Below, piece by piece: positions 17,948 through 28,361 of a stretch of 64,000 nucleotides of DNA. Location of the stretch: contig NZ_JAQZCH010000002.1 in assembly GCF_028737325.1 (NCBI RefSeq), positions 744,001 to 808,000 on the forward strand, given 5' to 3'. Source of the DNA: Microbacterium thalli (GTDB lineage: Bacteria > Actinomycetota > Actinomycetes > Actinomycetales > Microbacteriaceae). The notes below the pieces were generated by a model, which had not been told where the DNA came from, ran no database searches, and saw only the letters and a list, made by a program, of their open reading frames with translations. A program made the position numbers and the translations under genes. Each line of letters begins with the position of its first letter. The first letter of the stretch is position 1.

Positions 17948-19119
17948 GCCAACGGCGCCGTCGCGCGGGCGAACGCTCCGATCCGCTCGACAGCCTCGCG
18001 GAGCACGTCCGGGCCGCACCCGAAGTTGAGCCGGACGTGGCCGATACCCTGCGTGCCGAAGAACGGTCCGTGGTGCAGCGCCACCCCCGCGCCTTCGCGG
18101 ACGCGATCAGCCGGATCGTCTCCCCACCCGTAGTCGGACACATCGATCCACGCGAGGAACCCGGCCTGCGGCATCCGGTAACGCGCACGCGGCAGATGCT
18201 CGGCGAGCAGGTCGGCGAGCAGCCGCCGATTGAGCTCGAGGCGGGCCAGCAGGCCGTCGAGCCAGGCATCCGAGTCCGCGGAGAACGCCGCGACGGATGA
18301 GAGCGCGCCGAACAGTCCGGTGCGCCACTCCACTTCCCACGGCAGGGCGCGAACAGTGGCGGTCGTGGCATCGGATGCCGTCACCATCACCGCGCACTTG
18401 AGGCCCGCGAGGTTGTAGGCCTTCGAGGCGCTGGTCACGGCGTAACCGACCGCCGCCGCCGCGGTCGAGACGCTGAGGAACGGCGTGAAGGGTGTATCGG
18501 CGGCGGCGAGGGGCCCGTGGATCTCGTCGCTGATCACGACGGCACCGTAGCGCGCGGCGACGTCGGCCAGCTGGCGGAGTGAGTCGCGCGAGTGCACCGT
18601 ACCCGTCGGGTTGTGCGGGTTGCACAGCAGAACGGCGCGGGCGCCGGTCGCGAGCGCCGCCTCGATGCCGGCGAGATCGAGCTCCCAGCCGGCTCCCGTG
18701 TCGCGCAGCGGCACCTCTTCGACGACCGCGCCGGCTTCGGCGACCGTGTCGAAGAACGGCGGATACACCGGCGGGTTCACCACGACGCGGTCGCCCGGGT
18801 TCACCGTCGCTCGCAGCACTTCGACGACGCCCATCATCACATCGCCGGTCCAGCGGACGCGTTCGGGCTCGACATCCCATCCCCACCGGCGGCGGGCGAA
18901 GCCGACGAAGGCCTCGGCCACGCCCGGCTGCGGCGGGGTGTAACCGGTGTCGCCGATCTCGACCGCCTCGTGCAGTGCGCGCGTGATCGGCTGAGCGAGG
19001 GCGAAGTCCGTCTCAGCGACGAACATCGGGATGACGTCGTGCGGATACGATCGCCACTTCGTGCTCGACCGGCGCCGCAACGTCTCGAGCGGGAGGGCAT
19101 CGAGGGGCGGGGTGTTCAT
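17917..19119 (-). CDS. MalY/PatB-family PLP-dependent C-S lyase or aminotransferase
   Basis: 400 residues, fold type I PLP enzyme. The Schiff-base Lys is at 233 in TSASKAYNLAGLK; NPHNPTG and SDEIHG are cofactor contacts, and FETDF-like AETDFA is near residue 35. The MalY/PatB group includes cystathionine beta-lyases and aminotransferases, and the spacing of MFVAETDFALAQPI supports that assignment. It may convert cystathionine to homocysteine, or act as a cysteine desulfhydrase. Its position between iron uptake and Fe-S assembly is suggestive but unproven. TAGGCT lies 6 bases before the ATG. Confidence 0.88.
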   Translation of the reverse strand: MNTPPLDALPLETLRRRSSTKWRSYPHDVIPMFVAETDFALAQPITRALHEAVEIGDTGYTPPQPGVAEAFVGFARRRWGWDVEPERVRWTGDVMMGVVEVLRATVNPGDRVVVNPPVYPPFFDTVAEAGAVVEEVPLRDTGAGWELDLAGIEAALATGARAVLLCNPHNPTGTVHSRDSLRQLADVAARYGAVVISDEIHGPLAAADTPFTPFLSVSTAAAAVGYAVTSASKAYNLAGLKCAVMVTASDATTATVRALPWEVEWRTGLFGALSSVAAFSADSDAWLDGLLARLELNRRLLADLLAEHLPRARYRMPQAGFLAWIDVSDYGWGDDPADRVREGAGVALHHGPFFGTQGIGHVRLNFGCGPDVLREAVERIGAFARATAPLAQVSERPTRQ

Positions 19120-19125
19120 CCCGCG

Positions 19126-19131
19126 AGCCTA
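19126..19131 (-). promoter_or_regulatory. Putative -10 box of the MalY-type gene (leaderless)
   Basis: Minus-strand TAGGCT, 6 bases before the ATG at 19119. Confidence 0.5.
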
Positions 19132-19177
19132 GCCAGCGACCGCGGACGAGGTCGGCGACATGTCGCCGCGTGACGCG

Positions 19178-19507
19178 TCAGATCGCGAAGCCGAGCGCGC
19201 GCATCATGTCGCGGCCGTCGTCCGTGATCCGTTCCGGACCCCACGGCGGCATCCACACCCAGTTGATGCGGAACCGCTCGACGACGTCGTCCAGGGCCTG
19301 CGCCGTCTGCTCTTCGAGCACGTCGGTCAGCGGGCACCCGGCCGAAGTCAGCGTCATGTGGATGACGAGCGCGTCGTTCTCGTCATCCCACGCGAGGTCG
19401 TAGATCAGGCCCAGGTCGACGACGTTGATCCCCAGCTCGGGGTCCATCACGTCCTTGAGGGCCTCGGTGACCTCGTCGTATTTCTCGGGAGCGAGCGTTG
19501 CGGTCAT
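19178..19507 (-). CDS. sufT: SufT-type metal-sulfur cluster assembly factor (MIP18/DUF59)
   Basis: 109 residues, one MIP18 domain: VMDPELGINVVDLGLIYDL, then the conserved cysteine C58 in LTSAGCPL. Proteins of this family help Fe-S cluster maturation or carry a cluster to target proteins. It is the last gene of the suf run, starting 9 bases after sufC. It also has a TAGGAT box 6 bases before its ATG, overlapping the sufC stop, which could let it be expressed without the rest. Confidence 0.92.
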   Translation of the reverse strand: MTATLAPEKYDEVTEALKDVMDPELGINVVDLGLIYDLAWDDENDALVIHMTLTSAGCPLTDVLEEQTAQALDDVVERFRINWVWMPPWGPERITDDGRDMMRALGFAI

Positions 19508-19516
19508 GTAACGATC

Positions 19517-20287
<771 letters not shown>

Positions 20288-20302
20288 GTCGGGTTCCTTA
20301 CT

Positions 20303-20632
20303 TCACTTCACTTCGCGGGTCACGGCGGGGTCGATGAGGATGTCGTCCCCGTCGATCGTGACCTCGTAAACGGGCACCGGCTCGTAGGCCGGCAGATTCA
20401 GGGCCTCGCCGGTGCGCAGAGAGAAGGCCGAGCCGTGGGCCCAGCATTCCAGCGTGTCGTCCTCGACGAAGCCCTCGGCGAGCGAGATGTCGCCGTGCGT
20501 GCAGGTGTCGCCGATCGCATGGACCTCACCGTTGCCGTCGAGCACGACGGCCATGGGGACCTTGTCGACGACGACGCGAACGGCGGTGTCCTGCTCCAGC
20601 TCGCTGAGCTTGAGGACTTTCTGAGCGGTCAT
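20303..20632 (-). CDS. Rieske-type ferredoxin of the suf operon
   Basis: 109 residues, one Rieske domain with cluster ligands Cys44/His46 (CTHGD) and Cys63/His66 (CWAHG). The protein is soluble, with no membrane helix, and matches non-heme iron oxygenase ferredoxin subunits. No oxygenase is nearby. Its place between sufD and sufC, with a 4-base overlap with sufD, points to electron donation or cluster handling during Fe-S assembly. That role is inferred from conserved placement in actinobacterial suf operons. Confidence 0.92.
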   Translation of the reverse strand: MTAQKVLKLSELEQDTAVRVVVDKVPMAVVLDGNGEVHAIGDTCTHGDISLAEGFVEDDTLECWAHGSAFSLRTGEALNLPAYEPVPVYEVTIDGDDILIDPAVTREVK

Positions 20633-21813
20633 GCCTGTGCTCCCGCGGCGAGCTCGGCCTCGATGGCTGCGAGCAGTTCGTCGGTGAGCTCGTCGACGCC
20701 CATCTTCTGGACGATCTCGGCGAGGAAGCCGAGCACCACGAGGCGGCGCGCCTCGGTCTCGGGGATGCCACGAGCCTGCAGGTAGAACAGCTGCTGGTCG
20801 TCGAATCGGCCGGTCGCGCTGGCGTGTCCGGCACCCTGGATGTCTCCGGTCTCGATCTCGAGGTTCGGGATCGAGTCGGCGCGGGCTCCGTCGGTGAGGA
20901 CGAGGTTGCGGTTCGCCTCGTACGAGTCGGTGCCGACGGCATCCGGTCCGATCAGCACGTCGCCGATCCAGACGCTGTGCGCCCTCCCGCCCTGCAGCGC
21001 GCCCTTGTAGAGGACGTCGCCGACCGTGTGCGGCCCCTTGTGGTGCAGGTAGACCTGGCTCTCGAGGTGCTGCCCCGAGTCGGCGAACGACAGCCCGTAC
21101 ATCCGCCCCTCGGCGCCCGAGCCGGCGAGCTCGAGCGACGGGTTGACGCGAACGACGCCGCCGCCGAGGCTCACCACGACGTGCGTGAGCGAGGCGTCGC
21201 GATCGACACGTGCCTGGTGCGCCGCGGCGTGAACCGCGTCGTCGTCCCAGCGCTGCAGCGAGACGACGGTGAGTGCCGAGCCGTCACGAGCGATGATCTC
21301 GACGTTCTGCGCGTGCGCGGCGGTGCCCTCGTGGCGGAGGATGACCGTTCCGCGCGCGTTCGGCATCGCCTCGATGACCACGTGCGCGTGCGCGACACCG
21401 CCGGTGCCCCGCAGCGTCACCACGACGGGTGCGTCGAGCTCGACGCCGGCCGGGATGCGCAGCAGCGGAGCCTCGGACTCCTGTGCCCACGCGATCGCGC
21501 TCGGCAGATCCTCGGGACGGAAGACCTCGCCGCGAGGCGCGTCGCCGACGCGCAGTCGAGCCTGCTCGAGGCCCGCCGGCGCCGAGACCTCGACGGCGAC
21601 GACCCCGGTGGCGCCGGGCTCGTCGACGAACAGGGGCTGCAGCGGCTCGAGCGGCGTGTGCTTCCAGTTCACCTCGCGACCGCTCGGCGTGCCGAAGTCG
21701 GCCGGTTCGAACGACGACGGCCGCTCGGAACGGGTCTGCACCGGGACGAACGCCGCCGCAGGGTCGATGTGGCCCTTCTCGCCGGCGGCGGGGGCCTGAG
21801 TCGCGCTCGTCAT
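20629..21813 (-). CDS. sufD: Fe-S cluster assembly protein SufD
   Basis: 394 residues, beta-helical SufBD core. FADSGQHLESQVYLHHKGPHTVGDVLYKGAL is the conserved core strand set, and ATGRFDDQQLFYLQARGIPETEARRLVVLGFLAEI is the C-terminal family block. It forms a heterodimer with SufB and binds SufC. The start overlaps the sufB stop by 1 base (ATGA-like), indicating translational coupling. Confidence 0.96.
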   Translation of the reverse strand: MTSATQAPAAGEKGHIDPAAAFVPVQTRSERPSSFEPADFGTPSGREVNWKHTPLEPLQPLFVDEPGATGVVAVEVSAPAGLEQARLRVGDAPRGEVFRPEDLPSAIAWAQESEAPLLRIPAGVELDAPVVVTLRGTGGVAHAHVVIEAMPNARGTVILRHEGTAAHAQNVEIIARDGSALTVVSLQRWDDDAVHAAAHQARVDRDASLTHVVVSLGGGVVRVNPSLELAGSGAEGRMYGLSFADSGQHLESQVYLHHKGPHTVGDVLYKGALQGGRAHSVWIGDVLIGPDAVGTDSYEANRNLVLTDGARADSIPNLEIETGDIQGAGHASATGRFDDQQLFYLQARGIPETEARRLVVLGFLAEIVQKMGVDELTDELLAAIEAELAAGAQA

Positions 21814-23231
21814 CAGCCGACGCTGCCTTCCATGCCCATCTCGATGAGCTTGTTGAGTTCGAGGGCGTATTCCATCGGCAGCTCGCGCGCGATGGGCTCG
21901 ATGAACCCGCGCACGATCATCGCCATCGCCTCGTCCTCGGGCATGCCGCGGCTCATGAGGTAGAACAGCTGCTCCTCGCTCACCTTGGAGACCGTCGCCT
22001 CGTGGCCGAGCTGCACGTCGTCGACGCGGATATCGATCGCGGGGTACGTGTCGGATCGCGAGATCGTGTCGACGAGGAGGGCGTCGCAGCGCACGGTGTT
22101 GGCGGAATGATGCGCGTTCGCATCGACCCGGACCTCACCGCGGTAGCCGGCGCGACCACCGCCGCGGGCGATCGACTTCGAGACGATCGAGGACTGCGTG
22201 TAGGGCGCCATGTGGATCATCTTCGCGCCGGCGTCCTGGTGCTGACCGGGACCGGCGAAGGCCACGGACAGGGTCTCGCCCTTGGCGTGCTCGCCCATCA
22301 GGTAGATCGACGGGTACTTCATCGTCACCTTGGAGCCGATGTTGCCGTCGACCCACTCCATCGTCGCGCCCTCGTGAGCGACGGCGCGCTTGGTGACGAG
22401 GTTGTAGACGTTGTTCGACCAGTTCTGGATCGTCGTGTACCGAACGCGCGCGTTCTTCTTGACGATGATCTCGACGACGGCCGAGTGCAGCGAGTCGCTC
22501 TTGTAGATCGGCGCCGTGCAGCCTTCGATGTAGTGGACGTAGCTGTCCTCGTCGGCGATGATGAGCGTCCGCTCGAACTGGCCCATGTTCTCGGTGTTGA
22601 TCCGGAAGTAGGCCTGCAGCGGGATCTCGACGTGGACGCCCTTAGGCACGTACACGAACGAACCGCCCGACCACACCGCCGTGTTGAGCGCGGCGAACTT
22701 GTTGTCGCCGGCCGGGATCACGGTGCCGAAGTACTCCTCGAAGAACTCGGGGTGCTCACGCAGCGCCGTGTCGGTGTCCATGAAGATGACGCCCTGCTGC
22801 TCCAGGTCCTCGCGGATCTGGTGGTAGACGACCTCGGACTCGTACTGTGCGGCGACGCCGGCGACCAGGCGCTGACGCTCGGCCTCGGGGATGCCGAGCT
22901 TCTCGTACGTCTCGCGGATCTCGGCCGGAAGGTCTTCCCAGGACTGCGCCTGCTTCTCGGTGGAGCGGACGAAGTACTTGATGTTGTCGAAGTCGATGTC
23001 GCTGAGGTCGGCGCCCCACGTCGGCATCGGCTTGCGCCCGAAGAGCTGGTAGCCCTTCAGACGGGTCTTCAGCATCCACTCCGGCTCGCTCTTGAGGGCC
23101 GAGATGCCGCGCACGACGTCCTCGTTGATGCCGCGCTGCGCCACAGCGCCCGCAGCATCCGTGTCGTGCCAGCCGAACTCGTACACCCCCAGGCCTTCGA
23201 GTTCCGGTCGGTCGATGAGTACATCCGACAT
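21813..23231 (-). CDS. sufB: Fe-S cluster assembly protein SufB
   Basis: 472 residues. It contains the SufBD core with [20 protein letters not shown], including a conserved cysteine and glutamate used in cluster formation, and [20 protein letters not shown] at the C-terminus. First gene of the suf run (sufB-sufD-ferredoxin-sufC-sufT). ATG at 23231 after a strong GGAGGAAGTC site; the longer frame adds a non-conserved segment. No SufR-type regulator gene or sufS/sufU is present here, so the cysteine desulfurase must be encoded elsewhere. Confidence 0.97.
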   Translation of the reverse strand: MSDVLIDRPELEGLGVYEFGWHDTDAAGAVAQRGINEDVVRGISALKSEPEWMLKTRLKGYQLFGRKPMPTWGADLSDIDFDNIKYFVRSTEKQAQSWEDLPAEIRETYEKLGIPEAERQRLVAGVAAQYESEVVYHQIREDLEQQGVIFMDTDTALREHPEFFEEYFGTVIPAGDNKFAALNTAVWSGGSFVYVPKGVHVEIPLQAYFRINTENMGQFERTLIIADEDSYVHYIEGCTAPIYKSDSLHSAVVEIIVKKNARVRYTTIQNWSNNVYNLVTKRAVAHEGATMEWVDGNIGSKVTMKYPSIYLMGEHAKGETLSVAFAGPGQHQDAGAKMIHMAPYTQSSIVSKSIARGGGRAGYRGEVRVDANAHHSANTVRCDALLVDTISRSDTYPAIDIRVDDVQLGHEATVSKVSEEQLFYLMSRGMPEDEAMAMIVRGFIEPIARELPMEYALELNKLIEMGMEGSVG

Positions 23232-23473
23232 GACTTCCTCCTCTTCGCACCGCAACGGTGTCATCCGTCCCGGCATTCCCGACTCCGGCGGGAGTCACGT
23301 GGGCGGGATACCGATTCGCGGGCCTGATGGACGCGGGTACCGCGCCTAGACTGTGGGGGGAAGACGTGCACACGCGCCGCCATCCCGAACACAGCCGATT
23401 CTACAGGCAACGCCCCCACCCGAGGCTGCCGAGAGCGTACGCGGCGCAGATCGAGCGCCGCCGGAGGAGTCCG

Positions 23474-24442
23474 ATGTCGCAGGTCCGCATCCGCCCAGGA
23501 CTGATCGAGACGGTCATGCCGCGCACCATCACGCGCTGGACCCGCGTCATGGGGTGGCTCCTGGTCATCACCAACATCGGGATCGTCGGCACGGGCGGTC
23601 TCGTCCGACTGACCGGGTCGGGCATGGGCTGCGAGACCTGGCCGTACTGCACGGCTGATTCCCTGGTGCCGACGCCCGAGATGGGCATCCACGGGCTCAT
23701 CGAGTTCGGCAACCGGACACTGACTGGCGTGCTCGTGATCGTCGCCCTGCTGGCGTTCCTCTCGGTCATCCGACTGCGCGCGACCCGCCGCGAGCTGCCC
23801 GTGCTGAGCTTCCTCGTGGGGTTCGGCATCATCGTGCAGGCCGTCGTGGGCGGCATCACCGTGTGGTTGCACCTGCACCCGAGCATCGTCGGCCTGCACT
23901 ACCTGATCTCCGCTGTCCTCGTCGCGATCGCGACCGTGTTCCTGACGCGCCTCCACGCCGCCCCCGGCCCGCGTGAGCGGGTCGTTCCGCGCTGGTACGC
24001 GATCGCGACGCATGTGACGACCCTCGCCGTCACGGTGACGGTCGTAGTCGGCATCCTGCTCACCGGCGCGGGTCCGCACGCCGGCGATGACGCGGCCGCC
24101 CGCAACGGCCTCGACCCGATCTTCTGGCAGCACGTGCACAGCTGGCCTGCGTACGCCACCTTCGCCCTGACACTGGTGCTCGTCATCGGCGCGCTGCGGC
24201 TCCCCCGCGTCACCGGGCTCCGCCGCTGGACGGGACTGCTCCTGGGCGTGGAGCTCGTGCAGATCGGTGTCGGCCTGTGGCAGGCGCGGACGGGCCTGCC
24301 GATCGTCCTGGTGAACATCCACATGGTGCTCGCGGTGGCGCTCGTCGCCGTGATGGTGGCGGTCGTCATGAGCCTGAAGGCGACCGTCGCGCCTGCACCC
24401 CGGACTCAAGACCGGCAGCCGGCCTACACAGACGCCTCATAG
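23474..24442 (+). CDS. ctaA: Heme A synthase (COX15/CtaA)
   Basis: 322 residues with eight predicted helices in two four-helix repeats. Heme-ligand histidines are in HGLIEFGNR, LHLHPSIVGLHYL, QHVHSWPAY and VNIHMVLA. The paired cysteines in GSGMGCETWPYC after the first helix match the redox-active Cys pair of Bacillus-type CtaA. It oxidises heme O to heme A for cytochrome aa3 oxidase, working with CtaB. ATG at 23474 after GGAGGAG; the upstream 72-residue extension is rejected as non-conserved. Divergent from sufB, 242 bases apart. Confidence 0.95.
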   Translation: MSQVRIRPGLIETVMPRTITRWTRVMGWLLVITNIGIVGTGGLVRLTGSGMGCETWPYCTADSLVPTPEMGIHGLIEFGNRTLTGVLVIVALLAFLSVIRLRATRRELPVLSFLVGFGIIVQAVVGGITVWLHLHPSIVGLHYLISAVLVAIATVFLTRLHAAPGPRERVVPRWYAIATHVTTLAVTVTVVVGILLTGAGPHAGDDAAARNGLDPIFWQHVHSWPAYATFALTLVLVIGALRLPRVTGLRRWTGLLLGVELVQIGVGLWQARTGLPIVLVNIHMVLAVALVAVMVAVVMSLKATVAPAPRTQDRQPAYTDAS

Positions 24443-24521
24443 GTTCCGCATCGGGGACGCCGAGGTCGACCCCGCAGAGTGTTCGAGGCCGTCGACGGCG
24501 GCCGCAACACGAAGGAGCAAC

Positions 24522-24995
24522 ATGACCGTTCACCCCCGCCTCGTCCGCAGCGTGCCGTTCTGGCTCTTGATCGTCGGCTCGGTGGCAACGATCGGCGGTG
24601 GCGTCTACGTCCTCGTCGACAAGCTGACCACCATGGAGGCGGCCATCCTCGATGGCACCGCGACCGGTGTCGACGTCTACGTCGGCCAGGTGTGGGGCGT
24701 CTTCGGCGGCATCCTCGTGGGTGCCGGCGCCCTCGGCCTCGCCCTCGCCCTCGCTGTCGCGGCGGTGCGTGCCGGCCTGACCCGTCGCGACGCCGAGAGC
24801 GCTCACGACGAGCACGGCGACTCCGGGGCGCACACGGTGTCGGCATCCGCCCCCGCGACGACGGCCGTGCCCGCGCACGTCCCCGCGGGAGAGGCCCACG
24901 ACACCCCGGCGTCGCCCGTGACCTCGGACGTCCCCGCGTCGCCCGAGCCCACCGTCTCGTCGAACCCCGACGCGTCGGACGCTTCGCACCGCTGA
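24522..24995 (+). CDS. Two-helix membrane protein with disordered tail, function unknown
   Basis: 157 residues. Two transmembrane helices (about 11-33 and 56-83) flank a short extracytoplasmic loop KLTTMEAAILDGTATGVDVYVGQVWG. The last 65 residues are Ala/Pro/Ser/Asp-rich and likely disordered. It sits between ctaA and ctaB, so a link to oxidase assembly is possible but unproven. ATG follows GAAGGAGCAAC. No known family is recognised. A terminator follows. Confidence 0.8.
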   Translation: MTVHPRLVRSVPFWLLIVGSVATIGGGVYVLVDKLTTMEAAILDGTATGVDVYVGQVWGVFGGILVGAGALGLALALAVAAVRAGLTRRDAESAHDEHGDSGAHTVSASAPATTAVPAHVPAGEAHDTPASPVTSDVPASPEPTVSSNPDASDASHR

Positions 24996-25041
24996 GCAGC
25001 ACGGGGCCCCCGCTAGGCGACGCCTCAGCAGTCCTGCCCTC

Positions 25042-25089
25042 CGGCCGTTCTCCGCTCCCCCGCTCGTCGGGTGACGCGGAGAGCGGCCG
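25042..25089 (+). terminator. Rho-independent terminator
   Basis: 14-bp stem (25042-25055 and 25076-25089) with one G-T pair and a 20-base loop, followed by TTTCT. It ends the ctaA-side transcript before convergent ctaB. Confidence 0.75.
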
Positions 25090-25121
25090 TTTCTCGTCGT
25101 CCGTTCCCGCGACGGCGTGGG

Positions 25122-26057
25122 TCAGAAGGGCAGCAGCGGGTCGATCGCGATCGCGACGAAGACGAGCGTCAGGTAAGTGATCGAGGCGTGGAACACGCGC
25201 ATCGGTCGAGCCTGCTCGCCGCGCACCGCGCGGTTGTAGAGGCGGTGCGACTCGTAGAGGAACCAGCCACCGAACACGACGGCCGACACGCTGTAGACGA
25301 GTCCCATCGGAGCGACGGGGATCAGCAGCAGCGAGCACGCGACCGTGGCCCACGCGTAGAGGATGACCTGGAGGCCGACCTGCGAGCCGTTGCGGGTGGC
25401 GCCGAGCATCGGTACGTCGACCTCGTCGTAGTCGTTCTTGTACTTCATCGACAGCGGCCAGTAGTGCGGCGGGGTCCAGAGGAAGACGAGGACGAAGAGG
25501 ATGAGCGCGGCCCACGAGAGCGAACCGGTCACGGCGGACCAGCCGATGACGACCGGGAAGCACCCCGCGATGCCGCCCCAGACGATGTTCTGCTCGGTGC
25601 GACGCTTGAGGATCATCGTGTAGATGACGACGTAGAAGAAGATCGCGAAGACGCTCAGCGACGCGGCGACCCAATTGGTGGTGGCGGCCAGCCACACCGT
25701 CGAGGCCACGGCCAGAGTCCAGGCGAACACGAGCGCGCCGCGCGGCGAGACCTCGCCGGTGACGATCGGGCGGTTCTCGGTGCGCTTCATGTGCGCATCG
25801 ATGTCGCGGTCGAGATACATGTTGAACGCGGCGGCGGATCCGGCACTCATCGCCCCGCCGAAGACGGTCGCGAGCACGAGCCACAGATTCGGCACCCCGC
25901 CGGCGGCGAGCAGCATCACCGGCACCGTCGTGACGAGCAGCAGCTCCAGTACTCGCGGCTTGGTCAACGCGACATACGCGCGCACCTTGGCGCCGAGGGG
26001 CGACGTGCTGCGAGAGGTGTCGACGGAAGGCGAGCCGGCAGTCGTCGTGATGTCCAT
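25122..26057 (-). CDS. ctaB: Protoheme IX farnesyltransferase (heme O synthase, CtaB)
   Basis: 311 residues with about nine helices. The prenyl-diphosphate metal motif is in [15 protein letters not shown], and the second motif is in [13 protein letters not shown]. It attaches farnesyl to heme b giving heme O, the substrate of CtaA encoded just upstream on the other strand. ATG at 26057 is preferred over one at 26069 because GGGGAG sits right before it. Minus-strand TAGACT at 26091-26096 is a plausible -10. Divergent from tkt, 225 bases apart. Confidence 0.96.
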   Translation of the reverse strand: MDITTTAGSPSVDTSRSTSPLGAKVRAYVALTKPRVLELLLVTTVPVMLLAAGGVPNLWLVLATVFGGAMSAGSAAAFNMYLDRDIDAHMKRTENRPIVTGEVSPRGALVFAWTLAVASTVWLAATTNWVAASLSVFAIFFYVVIYTMILKRRTEQNIVWGGIAGCFPVVIGWSAVTGSLSWAALILFVLVFLWTPPHYWPLSMKYKNDYDEVDVPMLGATRNGSQVGLQVILYAWATVACSLLLIPVAPMGLVYSVSAVVFGGWFLYESHRLYNRAVRGEQARPMRVFHASITYLTLVFVAIAIDPLLPF

Positions 26058-26090
26058 CGCTCCCCGCATCTCACCGCTGTGAACCTGTCC

Positions 26091-26096
26091 AGTCTA
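26091..26096 (-). promoter_or_regulatory. Putative -10 box of ctaB
   Basis: Minus-strand TAGACT about 34 bases before the ATG, giving a leader of some 25 bases that contains the ribosome site. Confidence 0.4.
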
Positions 26097-26188
26097 CGTC
26101 ATGCCGCCACCGGGGCTCCCGTCCGCGGCGGCGCTTACCACGTCTGTCACACGGCGACGCGGCGGCCCCGGCGTCGCGACGTGCTCGC

Positions 26189-26194
26189 TATGCT
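26189..26194 (+). promoter_or_regulatory. Putative -10 box of the tkt operon
   Basis: TATGCT about 89 bases before the tkt GTG. No clear -35 at 17 bases. Confidence 0.35.
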
Positions 26195-26282
26195 GAAGGC
26201 ACACGCGCGCCAGCGCCGAAACCCTCCCTTCCTGACTGCGGAGCGGCATGCGCCGGCGCTGCCTCTCGAGAAAGGCGACCGA

Positions 26283-28361
26283 GTGTCGGAACTTCGTTGG
26301 GACGAGATCGATCGGCGCGCGGTGGACACCGCCCGCGTCCTGGCCGCAGATGCGGTGGAGAAGGTCGGGAACGGCCACCCGGGCACGGCGATGAGCCTGG
26401 CCCCCGCCGCGTACCTGCTCTATCAGCGCGTCCTGCGCCATGACCCCACCGACAGCGATTGGCTCGGCCGCGACCGGTTCATCCTGTCGGCCGGGCACTC
26501 GTCGCTCACGCAGTACGTGCAGCTGTACCTCGGCGGGTTCGGGCTCGAACTCGACGACCTCAAGGCGCTGCGCACCTGGGGTTCGCTCACGCCGGGCCAC
26601 CCCGAGTACGGCCACACGAAGGGCGTCGAGATCACGACCGGCCCCCTCGGCCAGGGACTCGCCACCTCGGTGGGGTTCGCCTACGCCGCCCGGTACGAGC
26701 GCGGGCTCTTCGACCCGGATGCCGCTCCCGGCACCTCTCCGTTCGACCACTACGTCTACGTGATCGCCAGCGACGGCGACATCCAGGAGGGCATCACGGC
26801 CGAAGCCGGATCGCTCGCGGGGCACCAGCAGCTGGGCAACCTCATCGCGATCTACGACGCGAACCAGATCTCCATCGAAGACGACACCAACGTCGCCTTC
26901 ACCGAGGATGTCGCCGCGCGCTACGAGGCATACGGCTGGCACGTCCAGACGGTCGACTGGAAGAGCACCGGCGAGTACGTCGAGGACGTCGCCGCCCTCT
27001 TCGCCGCTGTCGAGGCAGCCAAGGGCGAGACCGACAAGCCCTCGCTCATCGTCCTGAAGACGATCATCGGCTGGCCGGCTCCCGGCAAGCAGAACACCGG
27101 CAAGATCCACGGCTCGGCCCTCGGCGCCGACGAGCTCGCCGCGACCAAGAAGGTGCTCGGATTCGACCCCGAGAAGACCTTCGAGGTCGCCGACGACGTC
27201 ATCGCGCACACCCGTTCGCTGGCGGAACGCGCCGCGACCGACCGCGCCGAGTGGCAGCGGGCGTTCGACGCCTGGGCCGAGGCCAACCCCGAGCGCAAGG
27301 CGCTCCTCGACCGCCTCGAGTCCGGCGAACTGCCGGCCGACGTCACCGTCCCCGCGTTCGAAGCGGGCAAGGCCGTCTCGACGCGCGCCGCGAGCGGACA
27401 GGTCATCAACGCTCTCGCCGACCAGCTGCCCGAGCTGTGGGGAGGCTCGGCCGACCTCGCCGAGTCGAACCTCACGACGATCAAGTCGGGGAAGAGCTTC
27501 ATCCCCGCCGAGTGGTCGACGCACGAGTGGTCGGGCGACCCGTACGGTCGCGTCCTGCACTTCGGCATCCGCGAGCACGCCATGGGCGCCATCGTCAACG
27601 GCATCGTGCTGCACGGCAAGACGCGCGCCTTCGGCGGCACGTTCCTGATCTTCAGCGATTACATGCGCCCCGCGGTGCGTCTGGCCGCCCTCATGAACAT
27701 CCCCTCGATCTACGTCTGGACCCACGACTCCATCGCACTCGGCGAGGACGGTCCCACGCACCAGCCGATCGAGCAGATCTCGTCGTTGCGCCTCATCCCC
27801 AACTTCACGGTGATCCGTCCCGCGGACGCCAACGAGACGGCGGCGGCGTGGCACGAGCTGCTCCGTCGCCAGGCCGGCCCCGCAGGTATCGCCCTGACGC
27901 GTCAGAACATCCCCGTGTTCCCGCGCGGCGAGGACGGCTTCGCCACCACCGAGGGCGTCGCGAAGGGCGCGTACGTGCTCGTCGACGCCGAGGGCGGAGA
28001 GCCGGACGTCATCATCATCGCCACCGGTTCCGAGGTGCAGCTGGCCGTCGAGGCCCGCGAGCAGCTCGCCGCCGACGGCATCCAGGTGCGCGTCGTCTCG
28101 GCTCCCTCCCTCGAGTGGTTCGCGGAGCAGGACGAGGCCTACCGCGAGTCCGTGCTGCCCGCCGCCGTCCGGGCGCGGGTGTCGGTCGAGGCCGGCGCCA
28201 CCCCGCTGTGGCGCTCGCTCGTCGGCGACCGCGGTCGCTCCGTCGGCATCGACCACTTCGGCGCATCCGCCGACTACCAGACCCTGTTCGAGAAGTTCGG
28301 CATCACCACCGAGGCCGTCGTCGCGGCCGCCCGCGCAACCGTTGAGGAGAACAACGCATGA
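26283..28361 (+). CDS. tkt: Transketolase
   Basis: 692 residues. Thiamine-diphosphate enzyme moving two-carbon units between sugar phosphates in the pentose-phosphate pathway. [11 protein letters not shown] and the GDGDIQEG ... N cofactor motif are in the N-terminal domain; [12 protein letters not shown] and [12 protein letters not shown] are in the pyrimidine domain; a C-terminal transketolase domain follows. GTG start at 26283 after GAGAAAGG; the upstream frame is not conserved. First gene of tkt-tal-pgi-zwf-opcA-pgl. Its stop overlaps tal by 4 bases. Confidence 0.97.
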   Translation: MSELRWDEIDRRAVDTARVLAADAVEKVGNGHPGTAMSLAPAAYLLYQRVLRHDPTDSDWLGRDRFILSAGHSSLTQYVQLYLGGFGLELDDLKALRTWGSLTPGHPEYGHTKGVEITTGPLGQGLATSVGFAYAARYERGLFDPDAAPGTSPFDHYVYVIASDGDIQEGITAEAGSLAGHQQLGNLIAIYDANQISIEDDTNVAFTEDVAARYEAYGWHVQTVDWKSTGEYVEDVAALFAAVEAAKGETDKPSLIVLKTIIGWPAPGKQNTGKIHGSALGADELAATKKVLGFDPEKTFEVADDVIAHTRSLAERAATDRAEWQRAFDAWAEANPERKALLDRLESGELPADVTVPAFEAGKAVSTRAASGQVINALADQLPELWGGSADLAESNLTTIKSGKSFIPAEWSTHEWSGDPYGRVLHFGIREHAMGAIVNGIVLHGKTRAFGGTFLIFSDYMRPAVRLAALMNIPSIYVWTHDSIALGEDGPTHQPIEQISSLRLIPNFTVIRPADANETAAAWHELLRRQAGPAGIALTRQNIPVFPRGEDGFATTEGVAKGAYVLVDAEGGEPDVIIIATGSEVQLAVEAREQLAADGIQVRVVSAPSLEWFAEQDEAYRESVLPAAVRARVSVEAGATPLWRSLVGDRGRSVGIDHFGASADYQTLFEKFGITTEAVVAAARATVEENNA

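Noticed and set aside
20303..20632. Part of an aromatic-ring dioxygenase system
   Set aside because: The Rieske ferredoxin has no oxygenase or reductase gene nearby and is embedded in suf genes.
26094..28256. A 720-codon minus-strand frame opposite tkt
   Set aside because: Antisense to transketolase, whose cofactor motifs are plain; the frame has no recognisable domain.
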